The notes under the pieces are model-generated. The model had not been told where the DNA came from. It made no database searches and worked only from the letters and a program-made list of their open reading frames with translations. Below are positions 14,586 to 27,299 of a stretch of DNA of 64,000 nucleotides, one piece after another. Source of the DNA: Manis javanica (Eukaryota; Chordata; Mammalia; Pholidota; Manidae); assembly GCF_040802235.1 (NCBI RefSeq), contig NC_133158.1, positions 163,653,401 through 163,717,400 on the forward strand, read 5' to 3'. A program made the translations under genes and the position numbers. Each line of letters opens with the position of its first letter. Position 1 is the stretch's first letter.

Positions 14586-17500
14586 GGACAGGGGCTGCTG
14601 GTTTTCCACACTGGCATTGCCTGATGCACTGGTAGACAAGGGCGGGAAGAAGGAAGGGGTGAGCTCTTGGCGAACGGAGGGGATAAGTGCTTGGCAGACC
14701 TTCCTGGTAGTATTCAGAGGGGCATGAGGAATGTCCCTCATCCTGTCAGAGCCAGTTTGAGGAGATCAGAATATGGTGGCCACGTGGAAGGTGTTGGGGG
14801 GAAGGAGAGGGAGGGAGGGATGGATGGGTGAGGCCCGGCTGTCCCTTGGGTCCAGGATCTGGAGGCAGAGAAGGAGGGTCAGGCTCCCCACATGCCCTTG
14901 TCCCCTGGCCGCAAGCCCCACAGGCTGCCCCAGTCCACCCCATACCGCCCCTCCTGGCCCACAGCCCCTGGGCTGGGCCTCAGGCCCACACTTCCCGGAG
15001 GAGTCGAGAACGCGGCCTGGGATGGATCCAGAGCCCCACAAGTAGGTCAAATGTTGCTGTGCAGCAGGTCCTGGGGACCCCTTCCAGGTGTGGGCAGGCC
15101 CATGGCCCCACCAGGGCCCACACGTGTGTCCACACAGACGTGAACCCACAACCACACTCTGGATGCCCATAAATACAGCCACGGCACAAAGCTGCTAGTT
15201 CCTGCCCAACTACACAGACCGGGGGACTGAGGCCCCAAAAAGAGCAGGAGCTGCCCTGCAAGTCTGGCTGAAGAGGGCACGAGGCAGCCACGAGGACCCA
15301 GAGGAGAGGAATTTCTGCACCATCCACTCCCCTAGAGTCTTAGGTGAAAGTCTGACTTAGTCTGAGGACTTCCCAGCAGGGCTGCTCTGCCACCAACAGG
15401 ATGTGGCCTGCTTCCCGGAGGCACAGCCCAGACCTTGAAAGACGGGAAGGAGTGGCAAGGAGGGAGGCAGAAGACTCCTTATAATCCTGTAACCCAGGCG
15501 GGTCCTGGCTGTTGGCCTCAGTTTCCCCATCTATACAATGGCCACAGACGCAGGGGCAAGGTGGTCCTGGGTTCAGAGGACAGTCACTGCCCCTGAGTGC
15601 CAGCCTGTCCTCACCACCCCCACACCACACACAGACAACTCTGTCCTCGGCAGGCCAAATGCAGCCCTCAGGCCCCTCCCTCTGCCCACTGTGCTGACGG
15701 GGACCAGATGCTCCAACCTTGTGGTTCTGGGGGTGGGGTGGCAGGACCCAGCGGGCTGGCAGGCAAGCCCTGGGTTTGGCCCAGGGACCTATAATCAGCT
15801 CCTGCCCCTCTGATCCCGGCCCAGGACTGACGCTTGGGGCTGTGGTGTCCTGGCCGGCTGTGGCCATGGCCACTATATTTGGGAGCCCAATTGAGCATGA
15901 GGGAGGGGTGGGTAGGCAAGAGTATCCAGGGACCAGGGCATCATGGGGGACAGGATGGGGGACACTGTTGGCCAGGCTTAGTCCATTATGGAAGGAGGGC
16001 ATAGCCTTGACCTCAGTCTGAGGGGTGTGCTCTGTTCTCAGGGCCTGGCCTGGGGGCCACTGGCCCTGCCCTCAGTGTCTGGTCTATGGAGGTAGATTGG
16101 AAATGTGTCTTGGAAAGCTGAGCCCCTTACTTACCCCAAAGAACCAGAATGCAAGTTGGCGCATGCAGCCCGAGCACATGGGAAAGGGGCAGGGGGCTGG
16201 CAAGGGTGAATGGGAGGGGTAGAAAACTCTTGATGGGTGAGGTTTGGGTAGGGCTCTGTGAGAAAGCAGGGATGGGAGGAAGGGTGCCAACACGTTGGGC
16301 AAAGGAATGGAGGAAACGAGGCCTGAGGTGGGGGTCAGAGGGGAGGGGGTGAGGTGCAGCCTGATGCCTCTCTGAACTGGCCTGGACATTCCCCACTACT
16401 GGGCCAAACCCTATACTCTCCCACCAGCCGTTTCCCAAAGAGCAAATATTTATTGTCCTTGGAAGAAAAAAAAAGAGTCCCCTTTTAGGATCAGGGTCTG
16501 GGAGCTGCTACTGAGGCTTGCAGGGGCTCGGTGGTCCAAGATGACCAGAAACCCCACCTAGACACTGAGGCTGGAGGAAGGAGGGCGGGACACAAGCTGC
16601 CTCAGAGGAGAAGGGCTGTGGCTGCCCCAGGCTGCTGGACAGGAGCTCTTGCCTGGCCTCCATATCCCCAAGGCTTCCCCAGAATTGGTCTGAGGGTGCA
16701 AGGACACTGTCACCTCGGCATGAGGTGGGAACGCATGTGTGCCTGTGTAGATGTGTGCCATCTTGCATGTGCTCACACGCATCACTGTGGGCATCATGCG
16801 TGGGCATGTGTCACATGAGGCTGTGAGCACCATGCATATGAGCACGCCCACGGCTCCAGGCCCTGTGTGTGTATCCGTCTATGAGCCTGTTCATCTGTTG
16901 GCATGGGGCGGGGTAGGGGCATGTAGACACAACCTCTGTTGAATGGCCAATTCAGTCAAAAATGCAAGTAAATTTAGCAGGAGAAAAAAAAACCCTGTCA
17001 GTCAGATGAGGAGTCTGAATTGGGTGGTTGTTTGACTGGACGGACCAACTGTCTCAGGCAAACAGTGCGTGCTGGCTGGGGCGGGGAACTGGCTCCCCTG
17101 GGCCATCATGGAGAAATGGAGACGGGACCGACTACTTCAGAGACAAGGCACAAGGACCGAGACAGAGATTGAGGGAGAGAGAGAGACCAGAGATGGGGAC
17201 AGATTCAGAAATAGGGAAGGGAGTGGTGCTGAGGAGGACCAGAGACAAAGGGAACAGCACACAGGGCTGGATGCACCTTCCCAGAGCCTCCGGACAATGC
17301 GTGCGCACACCCAGCTTCCTGCCAAGTATAAGGCAAATCTCATCCTACTCATCTCTCATCCTCAAGCGTCCCAAAGGGGACAAGAAGGGGTACCAGACCA
17401 GGATGCAGGAAGACAGTGTGAGCACAGGCAATCAGAACTGAGGGGACAGAGATGGTAGCGGTAGAGGCAAACGAAGGTGGGGGGTTGACAAGGAGGTGGT

Positions 17501-17802
17501 GGTGGTGATGACAGCAGGAAACGCAGTGGTGGCTAGGAAGGCCTCCCGCCCTTTCCATTTGCAGACCCCACCTAGCTGTGGTGGCCCCAGCAGACCCAGA
17601 GCTGTCCCCACCCTGCCCTATCCGGCCCCAGCTGTGTCCTTGCCTCCAGCAGCCACACAAATGCCCTCTGTGGCCCTGGGTGTGGAGCTGCATTAAAAAC
17701 GGCCCAAGGCCCTAGCCAGGAATAGTTAGGGTCAGTTCCCGTTTCTACCTGTGTGAGTATTTATATATCTGTCCACCCACCAGTGTGGTTATGTCTTAAA
17801 CA
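14586..17802. other. Intergenic, no gene seen
   Basis: Contains a short MIR-like piece near 15505-15540 (CTCAGTTTCCCCATCTATAC), an AT-rich island CCACTATATTTGGG near 15871, diverged TG/CA text near 16730-16910 and a GA-rich stretch near 17150-17230. No exon could be supported on either strand. Confidence 0.55.

Positions 17803-17843
<41 letters not shown>
17803..17843 (+). repeat. (CA)n microsatellite, the longest in the window
   Basis: About 20 uninterrupted CA units, followed by diverged CA-rich sequence to about 18030. Confidence 0.95.
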
Positions 17844-17845
<2 letters not shown>

Positions 17846-20800
17846 GGGTTGGTCCCCTGTCCCACAGGTGCTTGGACCAAGAGTAGGCACACTCCTAAGC
17901 GCACACCTTTCTACACAAATCCTCACACTATACAGATGCCTTTGCACCAGTGTTCATGCACATGCACACACAGCCACACACTTTGCATGGGTGTATACAC
18001 ATATTACTGTACCTTTACATACACACAAACCTAACACATCACATAAGCTCACAGGTGAAGAAAGACCTTTGGGTGGGAATTAGGAGAATAGGAAGGAGAA
18101 CAGAGGCTAAAGGCAAGAGAAACCAGGGAACCACAGCAGCCTGCCTGGCGAGGTCTGGGTGGCTGTGTGAGCACACAAGCACGAGTGAGCGTGAATGCCC
18201 AGGGGTTTGGACTTTTCTGCTGCCTCCTCCCCCACCCCATGGAGGGCGAGTCCCACCAGCACCCTGTTTGCAGAGGGGAAATAGAGGCCACAGCAGAGCA
18301 GCTGGGCCAGGGGAGGTCGGTGTCCCCATGATTGGGGATTTGGAGCCTTAGCATCTGTGTTGTTTTTGGCACACCCAGGCCAGATAAAGATGGGGTCAGA
18401 GCTCGGCTCTCGTGGGAAAGGACTCTCTGGAAGGCTCTCGACCCATTCCTTTCCCAGATCCGGGACCCCAGAGCAGGCAGAGGAAGGGCAAAAGGAAAGA
18501 AGGATGTCTGGGGCATAAGCAAGTCCCCATCAAGCTGGCCTGGAGGGCTGGGGGGAGACTATAGTAAACTCACAGGCTTACAGATGCCCAGGAATGTGGA
18601 GTGGCCCCTCAAACCAGCCCAGGGACCCCAAAATGCAGTGCCTGGAGCAGACAGAGAGGGGCGACACCAGGCACCCAGCTCTGCAGCTTCTGGACTTGAC
18701 ACCCTCTGCTCCAGGGAGCCTCACCCTTGAGCATGAGGGAAGTTCTTTGTGTCTCAGGAGTCTGCAGCCTGGTTGACAGAGAGGCTATTTAGGGGAGATG
18801 TAATGTTAGGGTATACCAAAGCATCATGTCCCACCCGAGCTAACAGGGGACCCAGTTCTGGTCCTGGTCTCATCACTGACTCCTGAAGCCTCTTCCCTTT
18901 TGGAGACCTCAGTGTTCACACCTGTAAAATGGGTGAGGTCTTAGGGCCGCTCAGAAGACACACAGTCTCCCCAGCCCAGTCAGTTTGGGGCATCCTTGGA
19001 CCTGAGTCTCCACCTTCCCCTTCTTGCACCAAACTGCTGCCTCCCCAGGTATCAGTGGCTCACAGAAGGCTGGAGCTTAGAGAGCTTAGAGCCAAGTCAA
19101 CAAGGGAGCAATCGGCTGGAATTCTCCTTGAATATAGGACTCACCCAAGGCTGTAGATAAGTGGGGAGGGACGAGGGGATTCAGGTGCCCCTCCGGGAGC
19201 CTTGCCTGACTGCAAACCCCACTGCTTAAAGAGGGCGCTGCCTTTAGGAGCTCTGGTGAGCAGGTAAGGAGGAACTAACTCCTCTGGTGGGTGTAGCAGG
19301 CCCTACCCCCACCCAGCAAGCCCAAGCCCCCTGCCTGACCTCAGTCACTGTAGATGCAGTCTGGTGACAGGAACCAGAAAGAGGGACTACAGACTGTAGC
19401 TGCCAAAAGCCCTCACCTCCTCCAGCCCCATCCCCTGACTTCAGGGTCCAGAGAGAGAATATGCCAAGCTGCTCACCCCCATTGTCTGGCTGAGAACGGT
19501 GACCACAGAGACAGGTGGTCAGGCCTGTGCTGGAGGACTGCATGAGCCCTCCCTGCAGCCCCAGGCCTCTGCAGGCTTCATTCACCCGCCTGGGAGTTGT
19601 GCTCTGGTCCCTCTACCATGACCCCTTGGGCTGCTCCCAGATTTGTTAAGGATTTTCCATCAGATGTGTTCAACCTCATAAGGTACCCTAGAGGAGGGCT
19701 TTCTAAGAACCCATGACAGGGACTTCTTCAGAGGCCAGAGGAGGGTCCTTCTGAGAAACTGAGGCTCAGAAGAAGAAGGCCTTCCCCATAACAACAGAAA
19801 GATAAGAGGGGGGCGAGAGAAGATGGGGTGTTTGGGTTCCAAAGCTCCAGCTAGTACCTCTCCCCTCCTGCAGAGATGCAGAACAAAATGATGTGTTTTC
19901 TACCATGGAGGACTCAGCAGGACCACAGGAATGACCCAGTCCTGCCCTGGGGAACTCACAGTCTCTTAGGATAGAAGCAAGTCTGGGAGTCTACGGTCTC
20001 GCTCTCTGGGGATGGCGGGGGAAAGGACAGATTCAAGAAGACCTGGAAAGGAAGGGACATTTGAAGGGCATAGGTGATCTCCCAAGCTGAGAAGGGGAGG
20101 GTGGACCAGACAGCAAGAAGCAGGGGCAGAGGCAAGAGCTCACTGAGGGTTCAGGCAGCGGGAACCCCAGAGCTGTGGGGCTGGCAGGGAAGTGGCTCCG
20201 GGGAGGGAAGTGGGGCCGCCAGCTCTCCAAGTCCACCCAGCACACAGTAGGTGCTCAAGTGTTTGAGGGATGAGTGACTTGATCCAGGGGCCACAGGAAG
20301 GCATTTGAGCAACAGAGTGGCTCCATCACCACCGAGCTTGCAGAACTTCTCCTTCTCTGTCCTCCCTCTCCTCTCTCTGCTAGCTCATCACTTCCTCTCT
20401 GCCATTACCTCCAAATAGCCCTCTGTGGTTACGCTAGAATGGGAAAATTGATGTGGAGCCCTGAGTTGGAAGGGTGGGGGTGGCCACCCTTCCATCTGGG
20501 ACCCAGGAAGCCAGGAATGGCTTCCACAACCAGATGTGGAGCAGGGGTTGTTGCGCGGCCAAGATATGCCGCAAAGCCAGAGGTCAGGTCACTCCTGTTC
20601 CAGGTCAGGAAGGTGTGAAAGTAAGGGGATGCAGAGGAGTTGGCCTAAACCACTGGCCTCTCTACAGAGATGACTGAGTCCTCAGTCTTCAGGACTGCTT
20701 TCCACCTGGGAAATGGGGCTTCAGCGTTTTACCCACTCTTGAGGAGGCAGAGAGGCTGGGGAGGCGGAGTGGCGGCCCAGGGTGCACAGGAGCTGTGACT

Positions 20801-21479
20801 TTGGGCAGCACCCTGCCCTCTGTGGGCCCAGCCTGCAGCCCACGCCCCTCCATCCCTGGGGGGGTCTCAGAGCCATGCCTAGCCATCCTCCTGTTGTCCC
20901 CTGAGGACCTCCCAAGGTAACAACCCACCTGTCCCTAGTCGAGGCCCTTCAGCCTCTTCCAAACCTAAGGGGAACCTCAGAAGGCCCTGGGTGTTGGGAA
21001 AGCCTGGGCACTTGGTCTTGATGAACTGGGTGACCTCTAGAATGGCACTGCCCATCTCTGGACATCACTTTCCCACACACGGTTTTATAAACTTCCTCAA
21101 AGTGCTTCCCCTTTCTGACCAGTTTAGCCAATATCCACGGTGCTTCTAGGCCAGGCTCTGTGCCAGGTGCTGGATTGCCGGACAGACACAGTGCTCGTCC
21201 CAGCCCCAGATGTTCCCAGTGACCCTGCCATCTCACTGCTTCACCCAGGCAGTGCTCCCCAAGGCATTCCGGATGAGAGGGAACTGAGGCCCAGAGAGAT
21301 GGCTCAGCCTGACCAAGGACCATCTACATAGAGCCTACTTCTAGGCCAAGCCGGTCCCAGCATCCAAACCTAGGGGTTCCCCACCCAAGATCTCCCCACC
21401 ACAGTCCCCAGCCAGGACCCAGTGTCTGAGCTAACCCCTCCCACTGCCTCCTCCTTCCTGGCCCCCTCGTCCCCTCAAA
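17844..21479. other. Intergenic, no gene seen
   Basis: Includes an L2 3' end at about 20215-20275 (CACACAGTAGGTGCTCAAGTG) and an antisense MIR-like piece near 21265-21325. Otherwise unique and GC-moderate with no splice-supported frames. Confidence 0.55.
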
Positions 21480-21574
21480 CCGCAGGGCCCAGCCAGCCTC
21501 TGGAACGTGTGCCCAGGACCTCAGTGATATTTTGAGTTTAAGAAAACTTTGCAGTCGGCAGGAGCTCTTAAAGG

Positions 21575-21584
21575 TTATAAATAG
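21575..21584 (+). promoter_or_regulatory. MEF2/TATA-like element TTATAAATAG in the intergenic region
   Basis: Fits both the MEF2 consensus and a TATA box. It sits in an atypically non-repetitive segment (about 21480-21640), 7.8 kb upstream of the PTH1R start codon. Could be an upstream PTH1R promoter, a muscle enhancer or chance. Confidence 0.3.
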
Positions 21585-21639
21585 CATCAGCGAGAGCCCA
21601 TGCTGGGAGAGGCGGAAACACGTGTCACACACGCCAGGG

Positions 21640-24600
21640 AGGGGGGTTATTCCTAGGCACAGCCCTCCCCCACCAAGTAGGGACCCACCAGGCTTCAGGG
21701 CATTTTACAACCACCGGAGAGGGAAGTCACACTCCACCCGGAAAGCATCTGGGAAAGGAGACTCCATTCTCAGCCCCCACCAGGGTCTGGAGCAGTTGGC
21801 CAGGTGGCCAGGGCATGTGGGGGCACTGCTGAAAGAGGCCTGAGGTGGCAGGCCTTGATCCTGCCCTATCCCTCCCTGCCATTAGGGTCTCCACTCAGAT
21901 GCCCAGCATGGGAATCCGGGGCTGAGAAGAGTTTGGGAGCACGTCCACTCTACCTTTAGTCAGTGGCCTGAAGGGAACAAGCCCAGGGTGAAGAAAGGAT
22001 TATTCCAAGCTCACCCAGGAGCTGGGTAGGGATCAGCCCCTCAATCCATGGTTCTTCCCACCAAATGCTGCTGCAGCTTCCCTTCCGCTTCCAGGGACCA
22101 CAGGACCATACTTGCCCCACCTAATTAAAGCACAGCTGGAAGACCGCAGACAGCATGAAGAGCCCCCTGGTGTGAGTAATCACAGTCCTCACCTGGGGCT
22201 GAGCAGACCCTAGGGCCTCATCCCTCAACCAGCCCCCATATTCCCACTGCCTGTGAAGATCTCCCAATGAACAGATGAGGAAGGGATTGCTGGGGTGGCC
22301 AAGAGACTCCCTCCAGCCCAGGTGGATGCCCATGCATGCCCACCTGGACAATGTAGGCTGTGGACAGTCCAAGGCCAGCTGTGGGATCTCCACAAGCAGC
22401 TCAGCTCTCGCTTGGACCGCTGCAGTCTTGACTTTGTTTGAAGGCCGTGTGATTGGAGGACATGTTTTCAGAACCTCATCTTGGGGTACACAGCTATGGT
22501 GGCCTCCTCAATTCCCCCAACTACTTCATAATGTGCATGAACAGGAACCAGCAATCCTGCAAAGATCAGGAAACTGAGATGTGCCTGAGACTCCCACTGC
22601 CACCCCCAGCCTGGCCTCACTTCTACCCCACCTGCTGCCCGTGGTCCCCAGCAGATCTGGGGGCAGCAGCCAGGCCTGGCTTCCAGGCGCTCTGAACCTC
22701 AGGGAGCCCCAAAGGGTTTATGGGGCTCCCAATGAATGGGCCTGTTGAGTGCAGAGGGGGCCAGGCCCGAGTAAACACCACTGGGTCTGAGCTGCCATTC
22801 TCCCCCTGCCTCCTTCCCCAGGACCCAGGACCAAAATACGACTTCCTGTCCCCGGAACTGAGGGCCAGAAGCCCTCCTCAGAGCCCTGGGCTGGGGCTCA
22901 CTGGAGGAACACAGCCTGCTGCTTGGGCAGCCCCCTAGGCTCGAGGGAAGAGAGGACCTTGGGTTTTCAGGTTCACAGGTCATCACTCAAGACCCAGCGG
23001 CTTGGGCACTTTATGAAGCCCCTTCAAGCCTTGAACTGCCCATCTGTTAATGACAGATCGAGAAACTGAGGCCACGAGCAGGAAGGAGACTCACAGGTCA
23101 GAACAGCATTGGGCCCCAGCCTCCTCCTTCCCTGGCCAGTGAGGACGGAAGAGTGGGAAGAGGCGGGGTTGGGGTGGGGGCACTCAGAAGAGGGAGAGGC
23201 TCCACGGGTGGGGGGGCAGGGCAGAGGGCAGCTTGACAGAAGGCAGGGGAGCTCTCCCTCTTGGATGCCACTGGAAAGCTGAAATCTGGCCTCCTTCTGG
23301 TCCTGCTCACAGAAATGGCCCATGTGCCCTGGGATACCCCTTGGAACTGCATGCTTGGGTGGAGCCCAGCAGCAGGCGCAGGAGCTGTGTACGTGCTGTT
23401 TGTCATAGTCTCATGATGTGCGCCCAGCCAGCCTAGTCTACTCCCTAGGCCTCATTTTCCCCACCTGGAGGCCAGGTGTTGACAAGCTCTCTGCCTCCCT
23501 TTCCAGTTTATGAACTAGAAAGTACTTTGGAAATTATAAAGTGTGGTACCCTCCCCAGGAGCCTGGGAGACCTGGGGATGGGTAGCTCCTGGGGGTGGGA
23601 GGCCCAGGAACGTGCCCTAACAGCCTGGGTGGTTGGGGTCAGCCACCTCACGTACTGGGCACTGGGGACTATGGCTGGAATGTGCTGAGTGGTAGCTGCC
23701 ACGTGAATCATTACACCTAGTCAGGTTGAGCCTGGGACTTCCAGATGCAAACCGGCTCAGACTGGGCTTGGGCAGAAGGGCAGCCTCCAACCAGGGTCTC
23801 AGGGCCCTGGGGTGATGTTCCAGGATCTTGCACGATCTCTGCCTCCCCATCTGTCCCCCTCGGCATCCAGGTCCAGTCCTGGTTCTGCTACAGCTCTTTC
23901 CACAAAACCACAGAGGGAGGGTATCCTCTCTACAACCCATTTCCTTTGTGACCTCTGCTCCTTTGCCTATAATAAGCCAGCCCTGAGTCTGGGTAGTGCT
24001 CTGGGGACAGCCAGAAAGCGTTTCTTGGCTGCTTTCAATGCTGGGAGACTATGTTCCAGTGGGCAAGGGGCTGCAGGTCAGTCAGGACCAAGGCTGGATG
24101 GAATGAGGGCCCTCACATCTCTCTTGGCTGGGGGACCCTGGGTGCCCACTGCTGGGAGGTCAGGCCTTCTCTAGTCTCAGTTTTCCTGCCTGTTACCAGG
24201 GTATGAACAACCTTCAGCCTCCATTTGATTCCTCCAGGTGCCCAAAACATTAATGAAGTCACTCAAAGGAGCTGGTTTATACCTGATGATGGCCTGAAAT
24301 TTCTGAGATATAGAATAGGCTGGAAGGAGCAGACAGGTAAACAGGAACAGACAGGAGAGTTAGTGGGAAAGAGGCTTGGCAGGGCAAGGAGGGGACCACT
24401 GAGGGGCACACATACCCCTGAGGGGCTGGCCCAGGCACCTGGCAGGCAGGGGCACAGAGGTGGGGGAGGGACCAGCCTAGGGTGCCTGAATACCAGTACA
24501 CTTGGACCTGCCTCTGCTCCCCCACCAGGGGTCTGGGACAAAGTCCTGGGCTAGTATACAGCTTGGTAAAAAATAATTAATTCTCCTTTTCAAGTGAAAG

Positions 24601-25740
24601 CTCTGACTCAGGCCTTTTCCTGTCCTGAACAGCAACATCCTTGCTTAGACCTGAACCACAGAAGCTGCTCAGGACTATCCATGGCCTCCCCCACAGCCAA
24701 CCTGAGTCTGCCTTGCATCTCTAACCTCTACTTGGAAGGCACCGTGGGCTCCAGGTGAGTGGGGTCCATCCAAGGGAGCCCTAGGACCTGAGCGTAGCTG
24801 GAAGGGGCAAGGCAGTGGTACCCCACTGGGTTAGCATGGTTGTGCCTGTGCCATGCCATGGGGCAGACATAGCATGCCTGTGTGGGGATGTCTATGGATC
24901 TAGTGTTCCTGCAGCAGGGGTCCTGTGCCATGTGATCAGAAGGGGGACAAGAAGCGCACATCTCCAGGTGCCTTGGGAGTGCTCCATACCTGGGACAGGT
25001 TCTCTCAGCCCTCTGTACCCCCAGCGTCCCTCTCTTCACTTTCTGGAGAGGTGAGAAAAACAGGCTTCCTATTGCAAGGGGAGGGGGCTGCCCAAGCAGC
25101 TGCTTCGGGAGCCTCCAGTGACTCATCCGGGTGGGGGGTGTTTATGAGCAGCCGAAATGACTGTAAAAGTGGCACCTCAGTTCACTTATGGCCTGGCCAT
25201 CCCCTCCCCTACCAGTCCCTGCCTTGAAAAGTTTCCAGAGGGGGCAGGTACCTGAGAGAGGTCTGGGATTGAGGCTTGGTGGAGGCTCAGCCTGGGGCCA
25301 GGGTTCAGCCAGGGGTTAGAGGTCAGACTGGGATCAGGGTTGACATTGGGATTCAGGCTGACTTTGGGGCTAGGGTTGAGGGGATGAAGTATTGGGGGTC
25401 TGTGGGCCAATTTTCCCAGAGAGCCCCCAGGCTAGGGGTTTTCTGAGGGAGTAAGGCCAGGCTAGAGCTTGGAGAGTTGAGCCTTTGTCTTTCCTATTTG
25501 AGTCGGATGCCCACCCTGGCCCAAGGATCTGTATACCTTGGCCAGAGCCCTACTCACGCTAGTGGCAGCAGCAGGGGCCTGTCATCTTAGAGCCACTTCA
25601 TCAGAGTCCAGCCTCTGCTCCAGGTCTGAGCTTCAGTGACCTCCCGTGATTCCTCCTGCTTGGCCTCAGCCTGGGGCCAGAGAGGGGCATCCCCACAGGG
25701 ACTCACTCCTATACCCCTGACCCAAACAGTCCTTTCCATT
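21640..25740. other. Intergenic, no gene seen; MIR remnants and a G-rich degenerate repeat
   Basis: MIR-like cores near 23040-23100 and 24160-24210. From about 25255 to 25400 the strand becomes an irregular GGGTTnAGG/GGGGCTAGGG-like array. Alternative upstream PTH1R non-coding exons may lie here but cannot be placed from sequence alone. Confidence 0.5.
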
Positions 25741-25773
25741 GAAACTGACCTGAAACTGACCAGAAACTGACCC
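25741..25773 (-). promoter_or_regulatory. Three tandem 11-bp units forming DR5-spaced nuclear-receptor half-sites
   Basis: Three copies of GAAACTGACC plus one variable base. On the minus strand these read GGGTCA, TGGTCA and AGGTCA, each separated by GTTTC, i.e. direct repeats spaced by 5, the retinoic acid receptor arrangement. The middle site deviates at its first base. Confidence 0.45.
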
Positions 25774-27299
25774 TGGTGCCCTGGGGCTTGCCTGTCAGAA
25801 GGGCAGGCTGGCTCTGCCAGGCACTGGGGTGCTGCTAGTTAATGTGTGACACCCCCACCCCCATGGTGGCACTTTAACCAGATGCCTGGGGTGAGTTAGG
25901 GGATCAGTAGCCCCACCCACAGTAGTGGGATGTCCAGCAGGGGCCTCTGGAGTGAAGCACATGAGTTATTGCTAGGGGAATGCCCAGAGCCCATCAGACC
26001 CCTCTCTGCAGCCCTGTCCTATCCACAGCCCAACAGAGTCCTCCCAAATACAAATAGTTTGTTTCCCATTCCCAAGTTTTCTGGTGTCAGAACCAAGAAG
26101 GACTCCTTCCCCCCATAAAGCCTCTAATTTTACCTCTCAGTTCCCCTAAACCCTCATTGAATGTTCTTTTCTTATCCCCAAGGGCAGGAGGTGATCAGTG
26201 GTCATGAAACCATAAAACGTAGAATAGAATCGCTTAGAAACAGAGACATAAAACTGAGACCATCAAAACAAAACACTGAAGAACCGTGAATGTTCTTAAG
26301 ATGCCCACTCTGGGTATCTGGGCTTCTTTTCCTGATCCCAATAAACCCACACACCATAGGGAGCAGACTCCCAAATCACAGGCCCTCCAGCACTGGAGAT
26401 GGGGACACAAGGAGGAATGGAAAGGAGGTCCTCTACACCACACAGAGGAGCAGGATCCTGGCAGAGGAAACTACACAGGCAAAAGCAGGCCAGTGGGCAT
26501 GGGGAGGTGGCCAGCAGTCAGTGGACAGTGCCTGTTGGGCAGTCATTTTGAGAGGAAACTGCCTCAAACAGCACAGTCCTTAAATGCCAGGATAAGAAAT
26601 GTGCGGGTAGTGGAACACGGAGGAGGGCGTGGCCACAGAAATGTATGAAGACCCCTGTGCTTACCCTCTGGGAGATGGGTGCACCGCCAGGAAGGTTGGC
26701 TGAGCTAGATTAAAGCTCGGACTTGAGGACCCACTCACGCTGAGGAAAGGGGCCATCCTCGAGATGAGGGGGGCAAGTTGGGGAGCTCTAAGGAGCTCAA
26801 TGTCCTCAGACTGAGTCTGGGAAGCCCCTAGAGCCCGTGGGTCTGGACATCCACCCTTGGAGGCACTAACAGTCAAGTTAAAAAGTGTCCTTCGAGTCAA
26901 CTGGTCAACTCCCCATTTTACAGATGAGGAGACTGACGCCCAGACAGCAGGAGAGTCCTCCCACCCAGGACACACAATTGGTAAGTAAGTGAGCAGGGGC
27001 TACCACTTAGCCCAAGTATTTTCCAGGGCCACGATGTCACATTAGCTTCCGCATGACCATCCTTGAAGCCCTCCACTCCAGGCATCCCCAGGCCCTCCGG
27101 CACCTCAGCTTCTCCACCTGGTACTGAGATGTAAGGAAACGGTCCGAGGCCCCTCGTAGAGCGCTCGGGCGTCCTCCCCCGCTCCCCTGGCCGGAGCGCT
27201 TAAGCGCTGCCCCCACTTCAGGTCCCTGCTCCCAAAGTAGATTGCCGGTTGTCCCCAGTGGAGCAGAGTCAGCCAAGAGCGTTTAGGGGTGTTTAGGGC
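25774..27299. other. Region just upstream of the PTH1R CpG island
   Basis: Unique sequence plus an antisense MIR at about 26905-27010 (CATTTTACAGATGAGGAGAC). No gene is recognisable. Confidence 0.55.

Noticed and set aside
15340-16002. 220-codon minus-strand frame in the intergenic region
   Set aside because: No recognised domain, no splice or promoter support, low-complexity Pro/Ser/Gly composition typical of GC-rich non-coding DNA.
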